Shown: positions 1 through 8,352 of the stretch, one piece after another | Numbering within the stretch: the stretch's first letter is position 1 | Layout of the letters: every line of letters starts with the position of its first letter | Assembly (NCBI RefSeq): GCF_004000805.1 | Contig: NZ_BILY01000001.1 | Span: forward strand, 1 to 64,000 | Direction of reading: 5' to 3' | Length of the DNA stretch: 64,000 bases | DNA from: Paenibacillus glycanilyticus NBRC 16618 | Lineage (GTDB): Bacteria; Bacillota; Bacilli; Paenibacillales; Paenibacillaceae | Notes under the pieces: generated by a model | What the model was told of the DNA's origin: nothing | The model's database searches: none | Seen by the model: the letters and a program-made list of their open reading frames with translations, nothing else | Translations under genes and position numbers: made by a program

Positions 1-80
1 TTGTGCCTTTTGGCCGGAATCTCGGCCATTTCCTGCGGAAAACGGCCGATTACATAAATCAGCTGCCCCCGATGCCCTGA
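1..80. other. Window edge without a supported gene
   Basis: No reading frame can be defended here. A small hairpin with arms GGCCG and CGGCC lies at about 15-30. It could belong to the 3' end of the GH2 transcript or to a gene outside the window, and it has no convincing T-run. Confidence 0.3.
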
Positions 81-1841
81 TTACTTGCCTTCGTTGATCG
101 CTTTGATCAGCTCAAGCGGCACCTTCGGCTTGCGGTCGTACGTCAGCAGACCGTTGATCTCCTGCTCCACGTCCGTGAGCTGCGTATAGCAGTAGCCTTG
201 GACTACGCCGGAGAAGATAAGCGGCTGAATCACGTTGCGCAGGCGTTCAACAAAGTCCTCGTCGTTCGATGCGCCGGAGTAGCCCCAGCCTTCCCAATCG
301 CTCTTCTTGTAGGCAATGCCGCCGAACTCGGTGACGATGATCGGTTGTCCGTCGTATTCGTAGCCCGCTACGCTAAGGCGGCGGTTAGCCGGCATAGCCG
401 ATACGGCTTTTTCCACGCTGCCGTAACGGTCTTCGAGCACTTCGCGTCTCCACTCGTAGTCATGGATGTTGTACAGGTCGGTTGCAACCATTTCCCAACC
501 GTCATTGGAGATGACAAGGCGGGTCGGGTCAATCGACTTGGTCAGGTGGTACATCGCAAGCGCATGCTGCTGCTGACGAACGTCGACCTGAATGTTAGGC
601 ACACCCCAGCTTTCGTTCAGCGGTACCCATACCGCGATGCATGGATGGTTGAAGTCGCGGTCGATCGCTTCCTGCCATTCCTTCGTAATGCGGCGGACGT
701 ATTCTTCGGAATAGTCGCAAGCGTTCGCCATTTCGCCCCATACGATCAGCCCCAGCTTATCGCACCAGTACAGGAAGCGCGGGTCTTCGACCTTCTGATG
801 CTTGCGCGCGCCGTTGAAGCCCATCTCCTTCATCAGCACCACATCCTGCTTGATCGCCTCATCCGATGGAGGCGTCAGGTTGCCGTCCGGGAAATAGCCT
901 TGATCCAGAACAAGCTTGCTGTAGTAAGGACGGTTATTCAGATTAAACTTGCCGTTCTCGAGCGAGATTTTTCGCATGCCGAAGTAGCTTGTCACCCGGT
1001 CGACTTCCGCACCGTCAACGGACACCACGAATTCCGCGTCATACAGGTTTGGACGCTCCGGCCACCAGAACCGGTCCATGCCATGGTCGTTCAAGCCGCT
1101 TAGCTTAATCTTCCGGCTTTCTTCTCCCGCACGCACTTGATACGTATCTTCCGACACAACCTCTCCGGCAAAGGAGATCTTTACCGACAGGCTCACATTC
1201 TTCATGCCTTGCGCGAATCCGCCGACAAACGAACGGATCTGTATTTCATTCGTATCGATATCCGCCTCGTATTTCACTTTGCGAAGATGAACCGGCGATA
1301 CCGCCTCCATCCACACGGACTGCCAGATGCCCGTCGTACGGGTATACCAAATCGAACGGGATTTCTCTTCCCAGAACTGTTTGCCGCGCGGCAGGAATAC
1401 ATCCGTGCCGTGATCGACTGCTTTTACCACAAGCGTGTTGTCGCCGTCCGAACGCAAAGCATCCGTAACGTCAGCTTGGAAAGGCGTATGACCGCCTTCA
1501 TGGGAAGCTACCAATTGGCCGTTCACCCATACATAAGCTTCGTAATCTACGGCGCCGAAATGAAGCACAACCCGTTTCCCTTGGAAGGACTTCGGAATCT
1601 CCAGCGTTCTGCGGTACCATACCACATCATGGAAATTCGGATCGCCAATGCCGCTTAGTTCGCTCTCGAAGCTGAACGGCACCTGGATTCTTTTCGAAAA
1701 GCTCTTGTTGCCCGAATGCCAGCCCTCTTCCCCGCCTACGCGCGCATCGTCAAATTCAAATTCCCATTCCCCGTTCAGGCATTCCCATGCGTTACGGTTG
1801 AATTGAGGTCTAGGGTATTCGGCTCTTGGCAAGTTTGTCAT
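81..1841 (-). CDS. Glycoside hydrolase family 2 protein (beta-galactosidase/beta-glucuronidase type), cytoplasmic
   Basis: This 586-residue protein has the GH2 layout: an N-terminal jelly-roll sugar-binding domain (about 12-180), an Ig-like beta-sandwich (about 185-280) and a C-terminal TIM barrel. The expected retaining pair is visible as E410 in PLNESWG (acid/base) and E505 in VTEFGG (nucleophile). There is no signal peptide, so it should act on imported glycosides or oligosaccharides. The length is typical of beta-glucuronidase-like GH2 enzymes and much shorter than LacZ. The ATG follows GGAGG with 8 bases between. The gene diverges from an ArsR-type regulator, and a near-consensus promoter plus two matching operators lie between them, so it is probably repressed by that neighbour. 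The substrate (galactoside, glucuronide or arabinoside) cannot be read from sequence alone. Confidence 0.9.
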   Translation of the reverse strand: MTNLPRAEYPRPQFNRNAWECLNGEWEFEFDDARVGGEEGWHSGNKSFSKRIQVPFSFESELSGIGDPNFHDVVWYRRTLEIPKSFQGKRVVLHFGAVDYEAYVWVNGQLVASHEGGHTPFQADVTDALRSDGDNTLVVKAVDHGTDVFLPRGKQFWEEKSRSIWYTRTTGIWQSVWMEAVSPVHLRKVKYEADIDTNEIQIRSFVGGFAQGMKNVSLSVKISFAGEVVSEDTYQVRAGEESRKIKLSGLNDHGMDRFWWPERPNLYDAEFVVSVDGAEVDRVTSYFGMRKISLENGKFNLNNRPYYSKLVLDQGYFPDGNLTPPSDEAIKQDVVLMKEMGFNGARKHQKVEDPRFLYWCDKLGLIVWGEMANACDYSEEYVRRITKEWQEAIDRDFNHPCIAVWVPLNESWGVPNIQVDVRQQQHALAMYHLTKSIDPTRLVISNDGWEMVATDLYNIHDYEWRREVLEDRYGSVEKAVSAMPANRRLSVAGYEYDGQPIIVTEFGGIAYKKSDWEGWGYSGASNDEDFVERLRNVIQPLIFSGVVQGYCYTQLTDVEQEINGLLTYDRKPKVPLELIKAINEGK

Positions 1842-1871
1842 CTGTTACGCCTCCATTAGTTAACCAGTTAG

Positions 1872-1886
1872 TTGTTATATTAACAA
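1872..1886. promoter_or_regulatory. Operator 1 of the ArsR-type regulator
   Basis: A perfect inverted repeat, TTGTTA-TAT-TAACAA. It lies in the untranslated leader of the GH2 gene, just downstream of that gene's predicted transcription start. A second copy with one mismatch lies 73 bp away. Confidence 0.6.
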
Positions 1887-1907
1887 AACCATATGAATCT
1901 GTTGCCT

Positions 1908-1936
1908 ATTTTATCGTCTGCCCTATTAACCGTCAA
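1908..1936 (-). promoter_or_regulatory. SigA-type promoter of the GH2 gene
   Basis: Read on the minus strand: -35 TTGACG (1931-1936), a 17-bp spacer and -10 TAAAAT (1908-1913). Transcription should start near 1901. Operator 1 would be in the early transcribed region and operator 2 just upstream of the -35. Confidence 0.65.
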
Positions 1937-1944
1937 CTAAAAAG

Positions 1945-1973
1945 TTGTTTTATTAACAATTAGGTTATATAAT
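1945..1973 (+). promoter_or_regulatory. Promoter of the arsR-type gene with overlapping operator 2
   Basis: -35 TTGTTT (1945-1950), a 17-bp spacer and a perfect -10 TATAAT (1968-1973). Operator 2 (1945-1959, TTGTTT-TAT-TAACAA) covers the -35 hexamer, which suggests autorepression. Confidence 0.65.
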
Positions 1974-2004
1974 AGCCAAGACAACGGAAAGCGAGGAAAC
2001 CGGC

Positions 2005-2937
2005 GTGCATATTCAAGTCAGCACCAAATATATGACGATGCTCGAATGTTTTTCATCGGAAACGAGGGTGAGGATGATCGAGCTGCTTAATAACGGACCG
2101 ATGAGTATCAAAGAGCTCGCGGAAACGTTAGGTTTGTCGTCGGCAATCGTAACGAAGCATATTCAGAAGATGGAGGAAGGCGGCCTGATCAAGACCGAAA
2201 GCCTGTCGGGAACCCGGGGGAGCCCCAAAATGTGCTCGCTTGCTATCGACTCGCTTACCCTGCAGCTCCGCACTTCTTCTTCGGAAAAAGCGTTGAATGA
2301 AGAAACCAAATATACGGTGGAAATCCCGATTGGCCAATATTCGGACTATGCGGTTAAGCCAACCTGCGGCCTTGCATCGGAGAGCAAGATTCTTGGGCTT
2401 GTGGATGATCCGAGGTACTTCTCCGATCCGGAACGAATGAATGCGTCGCATCTGTGGTTCGGCAGCGGTTATGTCGAATACCGGGTTCCGAATTACCTGC
2501 ATGCCGGACAAGCGGCTTCCCAGCTGGACATCTCGCTCGAGCTCTGTTCGGAAGCCCCTTCGTACAACGAAAATTGGCCTTCCGATATCAGCTTTTACAT
2601 CAATGACATTGAGGTTGGCGTATGGACTTGCCCGGGGGACTTCGGCAGCAAACGCGGGGCTCTGACGCCTTCCTGGTGGCAGCTTGGCACGCAAAACGGC
2701 CTGCTCAAAAGCTTGTCCGTTCAAGCGACCGGTACGTTCCTCGATGGCGTCAAGCTTTCCGAGGTCACTCTTGAGGATGTCGGCCTGAAGCTTGGCGAGG
2801 ATTTCCGCTTCAAGCTCGCTTCTCTCGAGACGGCCCGCCATTGCGGCGGAATCAGCCTGTTCGGCAGACACTTCGGCAACTACAAGCAGGATATTATGGT
2901 CAATGTCTATTACAAGGATAAGATCAGAACTGAATAG
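2005..2937 (+). CDS. ArsR-family winged-helix regulator with a large C-terminal domain
   Basis: This 310-residue protein starts at a GTG behind GCGAGG (8-base spacing). Residues 1-85 form a winged helix of ArsR type (SIKELAETLGLSSAIVTKHIQKME is the recognition region; only part is quoted by motif). No metal-binding ELCVCDL motif is present. Classical ArsR proteins are about 100 residues long. Here about 200 further residues follow, rich in aromatic and beta-strand-like segments, and they resemble a carbohydrate-binding beta-sandwich more than a metal sensor. The gene diverges from a GH2 glycosidase with paired operators between them. The inferred role is a repressor that senses a sugar and controls both itself and GH2. 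Confidence 0.8.
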   Translation: MHIQVSTKYMTMLECFSSETRVRMIELLNNGPMSIKELAETLGLSSAIVTKHIQKMEEGGLIKTESLSGTRGSPKMCSLAIDSLTLQLRTSSSEKALNEETKYTVEIPIGQYSDYAVKPTCGLASESKILGLVDDPRYFSDPERMNASHLWFGSGYVEYRVPNYLHAGQAASQLDISLELCSEAPSYNENWPSDISFYINDIEVGVWTCPGDFGSKRGALTPSWWQLGTQNGLLKSLSVQATGTFLDGVKLSEVTLEDVGLKLGEDFRFKLASLETARHCGGISLFGRHFGNYKQDIMVNVYYKDKIRTE

Positions 2938-2940
2938 TTG

Positions 2941-3000
2941 AAAAAAGCCGATCATAGAGAAATCCCGGTTAAACAGGGACTACCGATGATTGGCTTTTTT
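2941..3000. terminator. Bidirectional terminator
   Basis: Arms AAAAAAGCC (2941-2949) and GGCTTTTTT (2992-3000), with further pairing inside. It serves the arsR-type gene on the plus strand and the GH127 remnant on the minus strand. Confidence 0.75.
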
Positions 3001-3020
3001 ATGCTGATGATTTAAATAGA

Positions 3021-3315
3021 CTAGCGCAGAAGAACCGGGAATTCCGCAATCCGCAGCCTTGCGCAGCCATAAGGAACCAGTTCAATTTCTTCGAGCGGTT
3101 CCTTGCTGGCAACAGGACTTACCGGGGGCGTTCCCGCGGAGTTCATCTCCATCGTCCACTGCGGAATTCTGCGTGCGTGTACCCTCATGCGCAGCGGTGG
3201 ATTGTCTGCGGCAAACGGCTGCCTCCGGATTTCCTCTTCCCCCACACTTCCCTTATCGGCAAGTGTCAACCTGGTAAGCTCCACGCCATTTCAGCGGTTT
3301 CAACACCTTGTTCAT
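3021..3315 (-). pseudogene. Remnant of a GH127-type (beta-L-arabinofuranosidase) gene
   Basis: The last 87 codons (from 3284 down) match my memory of the C-terminal tail of GH127/DUF1680 enzymes: ARRIPQW, then NSAG-x(n)-SPV and finally a LVPYGCARLRIAEFPV-type ending. The family is normally about 600 residues. A good start (ATG at 3315 behind GGGGG) opens a different frame, MNKVLKPLKWRGAY, that stops after 20 codons. It resembles the beginning of such enzymes. The likely explanation is one large internal deletion with a frame change, leaving both ends of the gene. It could instead be a short expressed peptide, which is less likely. Confidence 0.6.
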
Positions 3316-3402
3316 CGTGAATCCCCCTAGGTCGTGATCTTTATCGCTTCGTCATTTCTCAAAGCTTTACCTCTGCAATATCACGACATATGCTTTTATA
3401 TT

Positions 3403-3422
3403 TTATATCTAATTAGATATAA
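3403..3422. promoter_or_regulatory. Perfect 20-bp palindrome upstream of the secreted GH43 gene
   Basis: TTATATCTAATTAGATATAA is identical to its reverse complement. It sits about 80 bp before the GH43 start and about 33 bp before a cre box. The local GntR/LacI-hybrid regulator (6038-7150) is the nearest candidate binder. Confidence 0.5.
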
Positions 3423-3454
3423 GAGACTGCAAGATACGTTTGCTATACTACATT

Positions 3455-3469
3455 TTGAAAACGCTTACT
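3455..3469 (+). promoter_or_regulatory. cre box (CcpA site)
   Basis: TTGAAAACGCTTACT matches all fixed positions of the consensus WTGNAANCGNWNNCW. It lies 33 bp before the GH43 start codon, a position that suits carbon catabolite repression. Confidence 0.7.
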
Positions 3470-3501
3470 AAAGCGTTGATCATAATAGGGTAAGGAGATG
3501 A

Positions 3502-5994
3502 ATGAGGTTGAAAAAATGGAAAACCCTGCTCGTCGGAGCGGCCGCAGCCGTTATGCTGATGCCGCTTCACGTGAGCGCGTACAGCAATCCGATTACGATT
3601 TCAGACTCCTGGCATTGGGCGAACAACGATTTCTATGGCGAAGGCGACCCGTATATTTTGAAATTTAACGGCACCTATTATCTTTACGTCAGTACCGTCG
3701 ACGATCAGAGCGGCGTTAAAGTATGGTCCTCTACGAATCTCGTAGACTGGAGCTATCGCGGCTTGTGCACGACGGAAGCAGTTACCAAAGCGGCGTACGC
3801 GCCTGAAGTCGTCTATTGGAACGGCATGTTCTATATGTACACCTCCCCCGGCGGAGGCGGTCATTACGTGCTGCAGAGTACGAGTCCAACAGGTCCGTTT
3901 ACGGTTGCAACGGGCAATCTGGGCATGGGAATCGACGGCAACGTCTTTATTGACGATGACGGCAAATGGTATTTCTACTCGACCGGCTCCAATACGATTA
4001 ACGCACGGCCGATGACAAGCCCTACGGCCTTTGACGCCGCTGTCGGCACCGGCTTGTCGATGGCAGGCTGGACCGAGGGCTCCACAACCTTCAAACGCAA
4101 CGGAAAATATTATATGACCTACACGGGCAATCATGTGTGGAGCACCGGGTACCGGGTCAATTACGCAACCAGCGCAAGCCCAACGACCGGCTTCGCGCCG
4201 GCGGATAACCAGAACCCGGTTCTGATCGACACGGAAGGCTCGAATGTCGGGCTTGGCCATAACAGCGTGATCAAAGGTCCTGACCTGGATTCGGATTTCA
4301 TGGTTTACCACAGTCATGCATCGGATGGCAATCTGACCTACCCGGGCCGCAAAATGAATCTGGACCGCATCGCCTGGAACGGAGACAAGCTGCTGGTCCT
4401 TGGTCCAACAACGGCTTCCCAGCAAAATCCGGAGCTGGCCGATTTCGAAGACCGCTTTAACCGCACCTCCATCGGAACGGGCTGGACCAATATCGGGGGC
4501 GGCACTTGGGGGATCTACAATCAAGAGCTGATGTGGCAGGATACGATCGGGAACACGAATACTTACCGCCAGGTTACCAGCGCAGGCACTGCCGGCGATT
4601 ATACGGCGGAATTCAACACTAAGCAGATGAAGCAGGGGACCAGCAGCAATCCGGTATACGGCACCGTCTTCTCCTACACCGATGAGAGCAACTATGGAAC
4701 AGCCGTCTTGAACCGGAGCCTGAACCGGCTGGAAACGAACTTTGTCGTTGGCGGCGTCAGCCAGGGCTGGCAATATTCCGCGCTGCCTTCCGGCTACGAC
4801 TATACCAAGTGGCATCAGATCCGCGTCGAGAAAGCCGGCACCAGCTTCACCGTTTATGTGGACGGCATGAAAAAACAAACCCGGACCGTCAGCGGCATCG
4901 GCGGAGGCAAGATCGGCTATACCACAACGGATGCCCACGCGGACTTTGGTTTTACCGCCTTCAGCAACAAAGTGAACGGCAGCAGCGCATGGAATGCGTA
5001 CAAGCCTCTTCCGGGCAAAATCGAAGCCGTTCATTACATGAACGGAGCCGAAGGAACGGCTTATCATGATTTGACGGCCGACAATATCGGCGGTGCTTAC
5101 CGCAGCGGTTCGGTCGATATCCGCAGCTCGGCAGCCGAAGGCAAAAATGTCGTGGGCTGGAATCAGACCGGGGAATGGCTGAAATACCGCGTGAATGTGG
5201 CAGAGACCGGCTATTACGATCTGGATGTGCGTCTTGCGACAACCTTTACCGACGCAAGCTACCGCGTATGGGACGGCGCTACCGACTTGACCGGCGTCGT
5301 TGGCGTGCCAAGCTCCGGCGACTGGGAAACGTGGACAACTTCAAGCAAAAAAGGGCTGTATCTGACAGCCGGTTATCATGAGCTGCGCTTTGAGTTCGTC
5401 AAAGGCGAATTCGACTTCTCGGGCATGACCTTCTCCCGAGGCGATGCGGTCACCAGCCTGTCGGATGACTTTAATGACGGCAACGATAACGGCTGGACAA
5501 GATTCGAAGGCAACTGGTCCGTCAATTCGGGCGAGCTGGACTCTGCCGGCGGAGGCGTATTCGGCAAAACAACGATCGGCAATGAGCGTTGGGCGGACTA
5601 TACGGTTGAATCGGATATCAAGCTCATCGACACGACCGGGGACGCCGGCGTCCTGGTAAGAGTAAATAATCCGTCCAACGGCACCGTGCTGGTTAACAAC
5701 CCGGATTATGTTCAAGGCTACTATGCTTTTATCAAACCGGATGGCGTCTACTTGGGCAAAATGAATTACAACTATGCGGGCGTCGCCTCTTCCTCCGTAT
5801 CGCTGGCGGCGGGAGCTTGGCATCATATGAAGGTTGTCGCTTCGGGAACAACGATAAAAGTCTACGTAAACGATATGGCAACTCCGAAAATCACCTATAC
5901 CGATAACAGCGGCAATCCGTTTACTCACGGGAAGGTTGGCTTGCGCACGATGAATAATCATACGCGGTTCGATAATTTCAAAGTTAACCCGTAA
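3502..5994 (+). CDS. Secreted multidomain GH43 enzyme (arabinan/xylan-active type) with CBM6 and two LamG-like domains
   Basis: This 830-residue preprotein has a signal peptide (MRLKKWK, a hydrophobic core, then HVSA near residue 26). GH43 five-blade propeller: about 30-330, with the first catalytic Asp at D49 in GEGDPYILK. Then a LamG-like sandwich at about 335-490, a CBM6-type domain at about 508-645 (GGAYRSGSVDI, GEWLKYRVNV) and a second LamG/DUF1080-like domain at about 650-830. It has no SLH domain or LPXTG motif, so it is probably released. The ATG follows AAGGAG. The combination suits an arabinofuranosidase, arabinanase or xylosidase on plant cell walls; exact specificity cannot be assigned. 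A cre box and a perfect palindrome precede it, and a GntR-type regulator follows convergently. Confidence 0.9.
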   Translation: MRLKKWKTLLVGAAAAVMLMPLHVSAYSNPITISDSWHWANNDFYGEGDPYILKFNGTYYLYVSTVDDQSGVKVWSSTNLVDWSYRGLCTTEAVTKAAYAPEVVYWNGMFYMYTSPGGGGHYVLQSTSPTGPFTVATGNLGMGIDGNVFIDDDGKWYFYSTGSNTINARPMTSPTAFDAAVGTGLSMAGWTEGSTTFKRNGKYYMTYTGNHVWSTGYRVNYATSASPTTGFAPADNQNPVLIDTEGSNVGLGHNSVIKGPDLDSDFMVYHSHASDGNLTYPGRKMNLDRIAWNGDKLLVLGPTTASQQNPELADFEDRFNRTSIGTGWTNIGGGTWGIYNQELMWQDTIGNTNTYRQVTSAGTAGDYTAEFNTKQMKQGTSSNPVYGTVFSYTDESNYGTAVLNRSLNRLETNFVVGGVSQGWQYSALPSGYDYTKWHQIRVEKAGTSFTVYVDGMKKQTRTVSGIGGGKIGYTTTDAHADFGFTAFSNKVNGSSAWNAYKPLPGKIEAVHYMNGAEGTAYHDLTADNIGGAYRSGSVDIRSSAAEGKNVVGWNQTGEWLKYRVNVAETGYYDLDVRLATTFTDASYRVWDGATDLTGVVGVPSSGDWETWTTSSKKGLYLTAGYHELRFEFVKGEFDFSGMTFSRGDAVTSLSDDFNDGNDNGWTRFEGNWSVNSGELDSAGGGVFGKTTIGNERWADYTVESDIKLIDTTGDAGVLVRVNNPSNGTVLVNNPDYVQGYYAFIKPDGVYLGKMNYNYAGVASSSVSLAAGAWHHMKVVASGTTIKVYVNDMATPKITYTDNSGNPFTHGKVGLRTMNNHTRFDNFKVNP

Positions 5995-6005
5995 AACGCA
6001 AAGAA

Positions 6006-6027
6006 GGCAGGCCATCATAGGTCTGCC
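6006..6027. terminator. Convergent terminator (GH43 / GntR-type gene)
   Basis: A hairpin with arms GGCAGGCC and GGTCTGCC and a 6-base loop lies between two converging genes. The T-rich tract TCCTTATTT follows on the plus strand. Confidence 0.6.
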
Positions 6028-6037
6028 TCCTCCTTAT

Positions 6038-7150
6038 TTATGAGGGCAAAATCAGCTGAGTCGGTATAACGAACCTGCCTTGAAGCTGCTCTCCGCGAGT
6101 GATATAGCCCATCAGCAGCGAGACGGCTTTGGCGCCGATTGCGGCTTCATTTTGACGGATATAAGCAACCTCCGGAATCTCTGTATCGTCAAACGCAACC
6201 AATTGTTTATTTGCCGCCTCGTTTATTCTTTTCAAGGCATGATAAGCCATTCGGGCAAGCTCCACATCCGTTGCAACAAGGCCGGAGAAGCTGTCATGAT
6301 GCATAAGCATCCATTGATGGATCAGCTCCGCCCCATCTTTCCTTGAAACGTTAAACCTCTCGTAAGGAACGGTATACCGTAAAACGGATGATGGCTTCAG
6401 CCCGCATTCCGTCACTGCGCTGTCGAAGCCGGCAAGCCTGTCGGCCATTACGCTATGCTCGACGGGCGGCGTCAGCAGGGCAAGGCGATGGTGGCCCTCC
6501 CGGAACAGATACGATACGGCTTTTCGCGCGCCTGCCTTATTATCCGAGCAGACGCTGACGACCGGCATATCGTTGTAATAACGGTCGATCAAGACTACCG
6601 GACATTGGAGCTCCGCCGCTCTTATAACGGTCTGGCGTTCATGCCAAGCTCCTATGGAGAAAAGGATTAACCCCCCGATGCCAAGCGCGCCAAGATCCTC
6701 AAGCGATTGCAGCTCTTTGGCGGTGCTGCCCCTGGATACGCGGATCACCAGCGTATAGCCATAGCCGTTAACCGCATTCTCAATAGCGTCCAAAAGGCGC
6801 TGTTCCACCTTCGTACGCATGGAAGGAATAATCATCCCGATAAGCTTGCTGGACGAGTGGCGGTTTGCCCTAAGCCCCGGTTCCAGCATCATCCCGCTTC
6901 CTTCACCTGCCGGAGAAAACAATTTGTACGGCGCTTGCCCGGCAACAAACGTGCCTTTCCCTTTGGAGCGGACGACAATCCCTTCCTCCGCGAGGCCGGC
7001 CAAAGCATTTTTCGTGGTCATCAGACTGACATGGAACTGCGCGGCCAAATCCGTCTCGGACGGTATCCGGTCACCGGGACGCAAATTTCCAAGCGAGATT
7101 TGGGTTTTGATAGCTTCCTGAATTTGTTTGTATAATGGAATATCCTTCAA
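6038..7150 (-). CDS. GntR-type regulator with LacI-like sugar-sensing domain (AraR-like architecture)
   Basis: This 370-residue protein has a GntR winged helix (about 1-72: PLYKQIQ, RPGDRIPSETDLAAQF, VVRSKGKGTFVAG) joined to a periplasmic-binding-protein fold of LacI type (about 95-370: LIGMIIPSM, VVLIDRYYN, LVATDVELA). This is the layout of the arabinose repressor AraR of Bacillus. The start is probably a TTG behind GGTGAG, because no better in-frame start exists nearby. It lies convergent to the secreted GH43 gene, so arabinose- or xylose-responsive control of that gene is plausible, possibly through the palindrome at 3403-3422. That pairing is inference; the palindrome differs from the AraR consensus I know. 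Confidence 0.85.
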   Translation of the reverse strand: MKDIPLYKQIQEAIKTQISLGNLRPGDRIPSETDLAAQFHVSLMTTKNALAGLAEEGIVVRSKGKGTFVAGQAPYKLFSPAGEGSGMMLEPGLRANRHSSSKLIGMIIPSMRTKVEQRLLDAIENAVNGYGYTLVIRVSRGSTAKELQSLEDLGALGIGGLILFSIGAWHERQTVIRAAELQCPVVLIDRYYNDMPVVSVCSDNKAGARKAVSYLFREGHHRLALLTPPVEHSVMADRLAGFDSAVTECGLKPSSVLRYTVPYERFNVSRKDGAELIHQWMLMHHDSFSGLVATDVELARMAYHALKRINEAANKQLVAFDDTEIPEVAYIRQNEAAIGAKAVSLLMGYITRGEQLQGRFVIPTQLILPS

Positions 7151-7199
7151 GGGCGCTCACCACTTTTACTATACTGTGCCTGCCCCCCGCAAAACAACA

Positions 7200-7233
7200 A
7201 AAATCCCCTTCCGGACTTCCGGAAAAGGATTTT
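7200..7233 (-). terminator. Terminator of the GH25 gene
   Basis: Stem arms AAATCC...TTCCGG and CCGGAA...GGATTT around the loop ACTT, directly after the GH25 stop. A T-rich run follows on the minus strand. Confidence 0.7.
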
Positions 7234-7242
7234 ATGCCCTCT

Positions 7243-8211
7243 TTATTTTTTCTTCAGCAGATCTTCGATTGCTTTGCGCGTGTCGGCGCTGAACTCCTTG
7301 AAAAATTTGATCAGCTCCGCATTGCACAATCCTGCGTTATACAGCATTTGAATCGTAATAAACTCCGGCATTCCTTTATCGTTGACCGAAGTAATAATAC
7401 CCGCTTTCATGGCTGCCGAAGTCGAAGTCTTCGTCCAGTCCGGCGGCGTTTGGTTGCCCGAAATATTCACATGAGTCTCAAGCGCGGCAATCCGCTGCTG
7501 AAGCTCCTCCATTTGTTGTTTTTCCGCTTCTGTCATTGGTTTATCCTCCTCCGGCGCATAGGCTCTAAGCAAATCGTCTTCCGTCCCCGCATATTCATTC
7601 AGATCGACATTACCGCTAATGCCGGACACCTTCCGGGTCCCGCTAGGCAAGGTACCGCCCGAGCTTCCGTCGCTGTATTGCCAGAACGTCCATCTGGTCC
7701 AAGCCTTGGCATCATCGGGCGGGCTAGAGGCGTTGTATCTGGCTATCCATAACGGATAAGTGCCCAGCGAGGTGTCAAAATGGTTAGCAAAGGCGTTACC
7801 GGTATAAAAAATCGGCTTTACGCCAAATAACCGCTCCGTCTCTTCCAAAAAAGCTTTCGCTACCGCGCTCATGCTGGCATCGCTAAGGTTACCCGAGTTC
7901 GTCTCGTAATCCATTACGGGAGGTAATAGCAGGTTGTTAGCCTGTGAAGCCGTTTGGTAAAAATACTGCGCTTCCCGTTTCGCCGCAGCCGAGGAGGATG
8001 CCCTCAGAAAATGGTAAGCCCCAACCAGAAGTCCGGCCGCTGCCGCTCCGTTGGCATTTTGCAGAAAGGTTGGATCCTTATAGTTCTCTCCTTCGGTTGC
8101 TTTGACAAAAGCGAACGTTATGCCGTCGCCCGCTACTTTCGGCCAATCAATCGTTCCCTGGTAATGGGATACGTCAATGCCTTGGGCATATCCTTTTGTT
8201 CTTCCTTGCAC
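7243..8211 (-). CDS. GH25 muramidase (lysozyme), phage-endolysin type, no signal peptide
   Basis: This 322-residue protein has a GH25 (beta/alpha) barrel at about 8-205. The catalytic positions are visible: D13 in GIDVSHYQG and the D101/E103 pair in VMDYETNSG. A lysine/glutamate-rich coiled-coil linker (about 218-245) leads to a roughly 70-residue C-terminal module (PPDWTKTSTSAAMKAGII...) like those at the ends of phage and Paenibacillus cell-wall hydrolases. The start is a GTG behind AAGGAGGGG. No secretion signal is present, so release would need lysis, a holin or a non-classical route. No phage genes are nearby, so it may be a domesticated endolysin or a sporulation or autolysis enzyme. 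Confidence 0.85.
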   Translation of the reverse strand: MQGRTKGYAQGIDVSHYQGTIDWPKVAGDGITFAFVKATEGENYKDPTFLQNANGAAAAGLLVGAYHFLRASSSAAAKREAQYFYQTASQANNLLLPPVMDYETNSGNLSDASMSAVAKAFLEETERLFGVKPIFYTGNAFANHFDTSLGTYPLWIARYNASSPPDDAKAWTRWTFWQYSDGSSGGTLPSGTRKVSGISGNVDLNEYAGTEDDLLRAYAPEEDKPMTEAEKQQMEELQQRIAALETHVNISGNQTPPDWTKTSTSAAMKAGIITSVNDKGMPEFITIQMLYNAGLCNAELIKFFKEFSADTRKAIEDLLKKK

Positions 8212-8302
8212 GACATCCCCTCCTTCGGGTCATTCATGTAACTTCTTTCTATTAGTAGATTCATGTGCTGCTAGATGGGACACGGCATTTTGGCACAAAG
8301 AA

Positions 8303-8323
8303 GCCGCCCTGCGGGAGGGCGGC
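8303..8323 (-). terminator. Terminator of the GH5 gene
   Basis: Arms GCCGCCCT and AGGGCGGC with loop GCGGG, followed on the minus strand by TTCTTTG. It lies 30 bp after the GH5 stop. Confidence 0.7.
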
Positions 8324-8352
8324 CTTCTAAAGATTCCTTATTTATTCCGGCA

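Noticed and set aside
3601..5067. 488-codon open frame on the minus strand
   Set aside because: Antisense shadow of the secreted GH43 gene, whose domains and signal peptide are clear.
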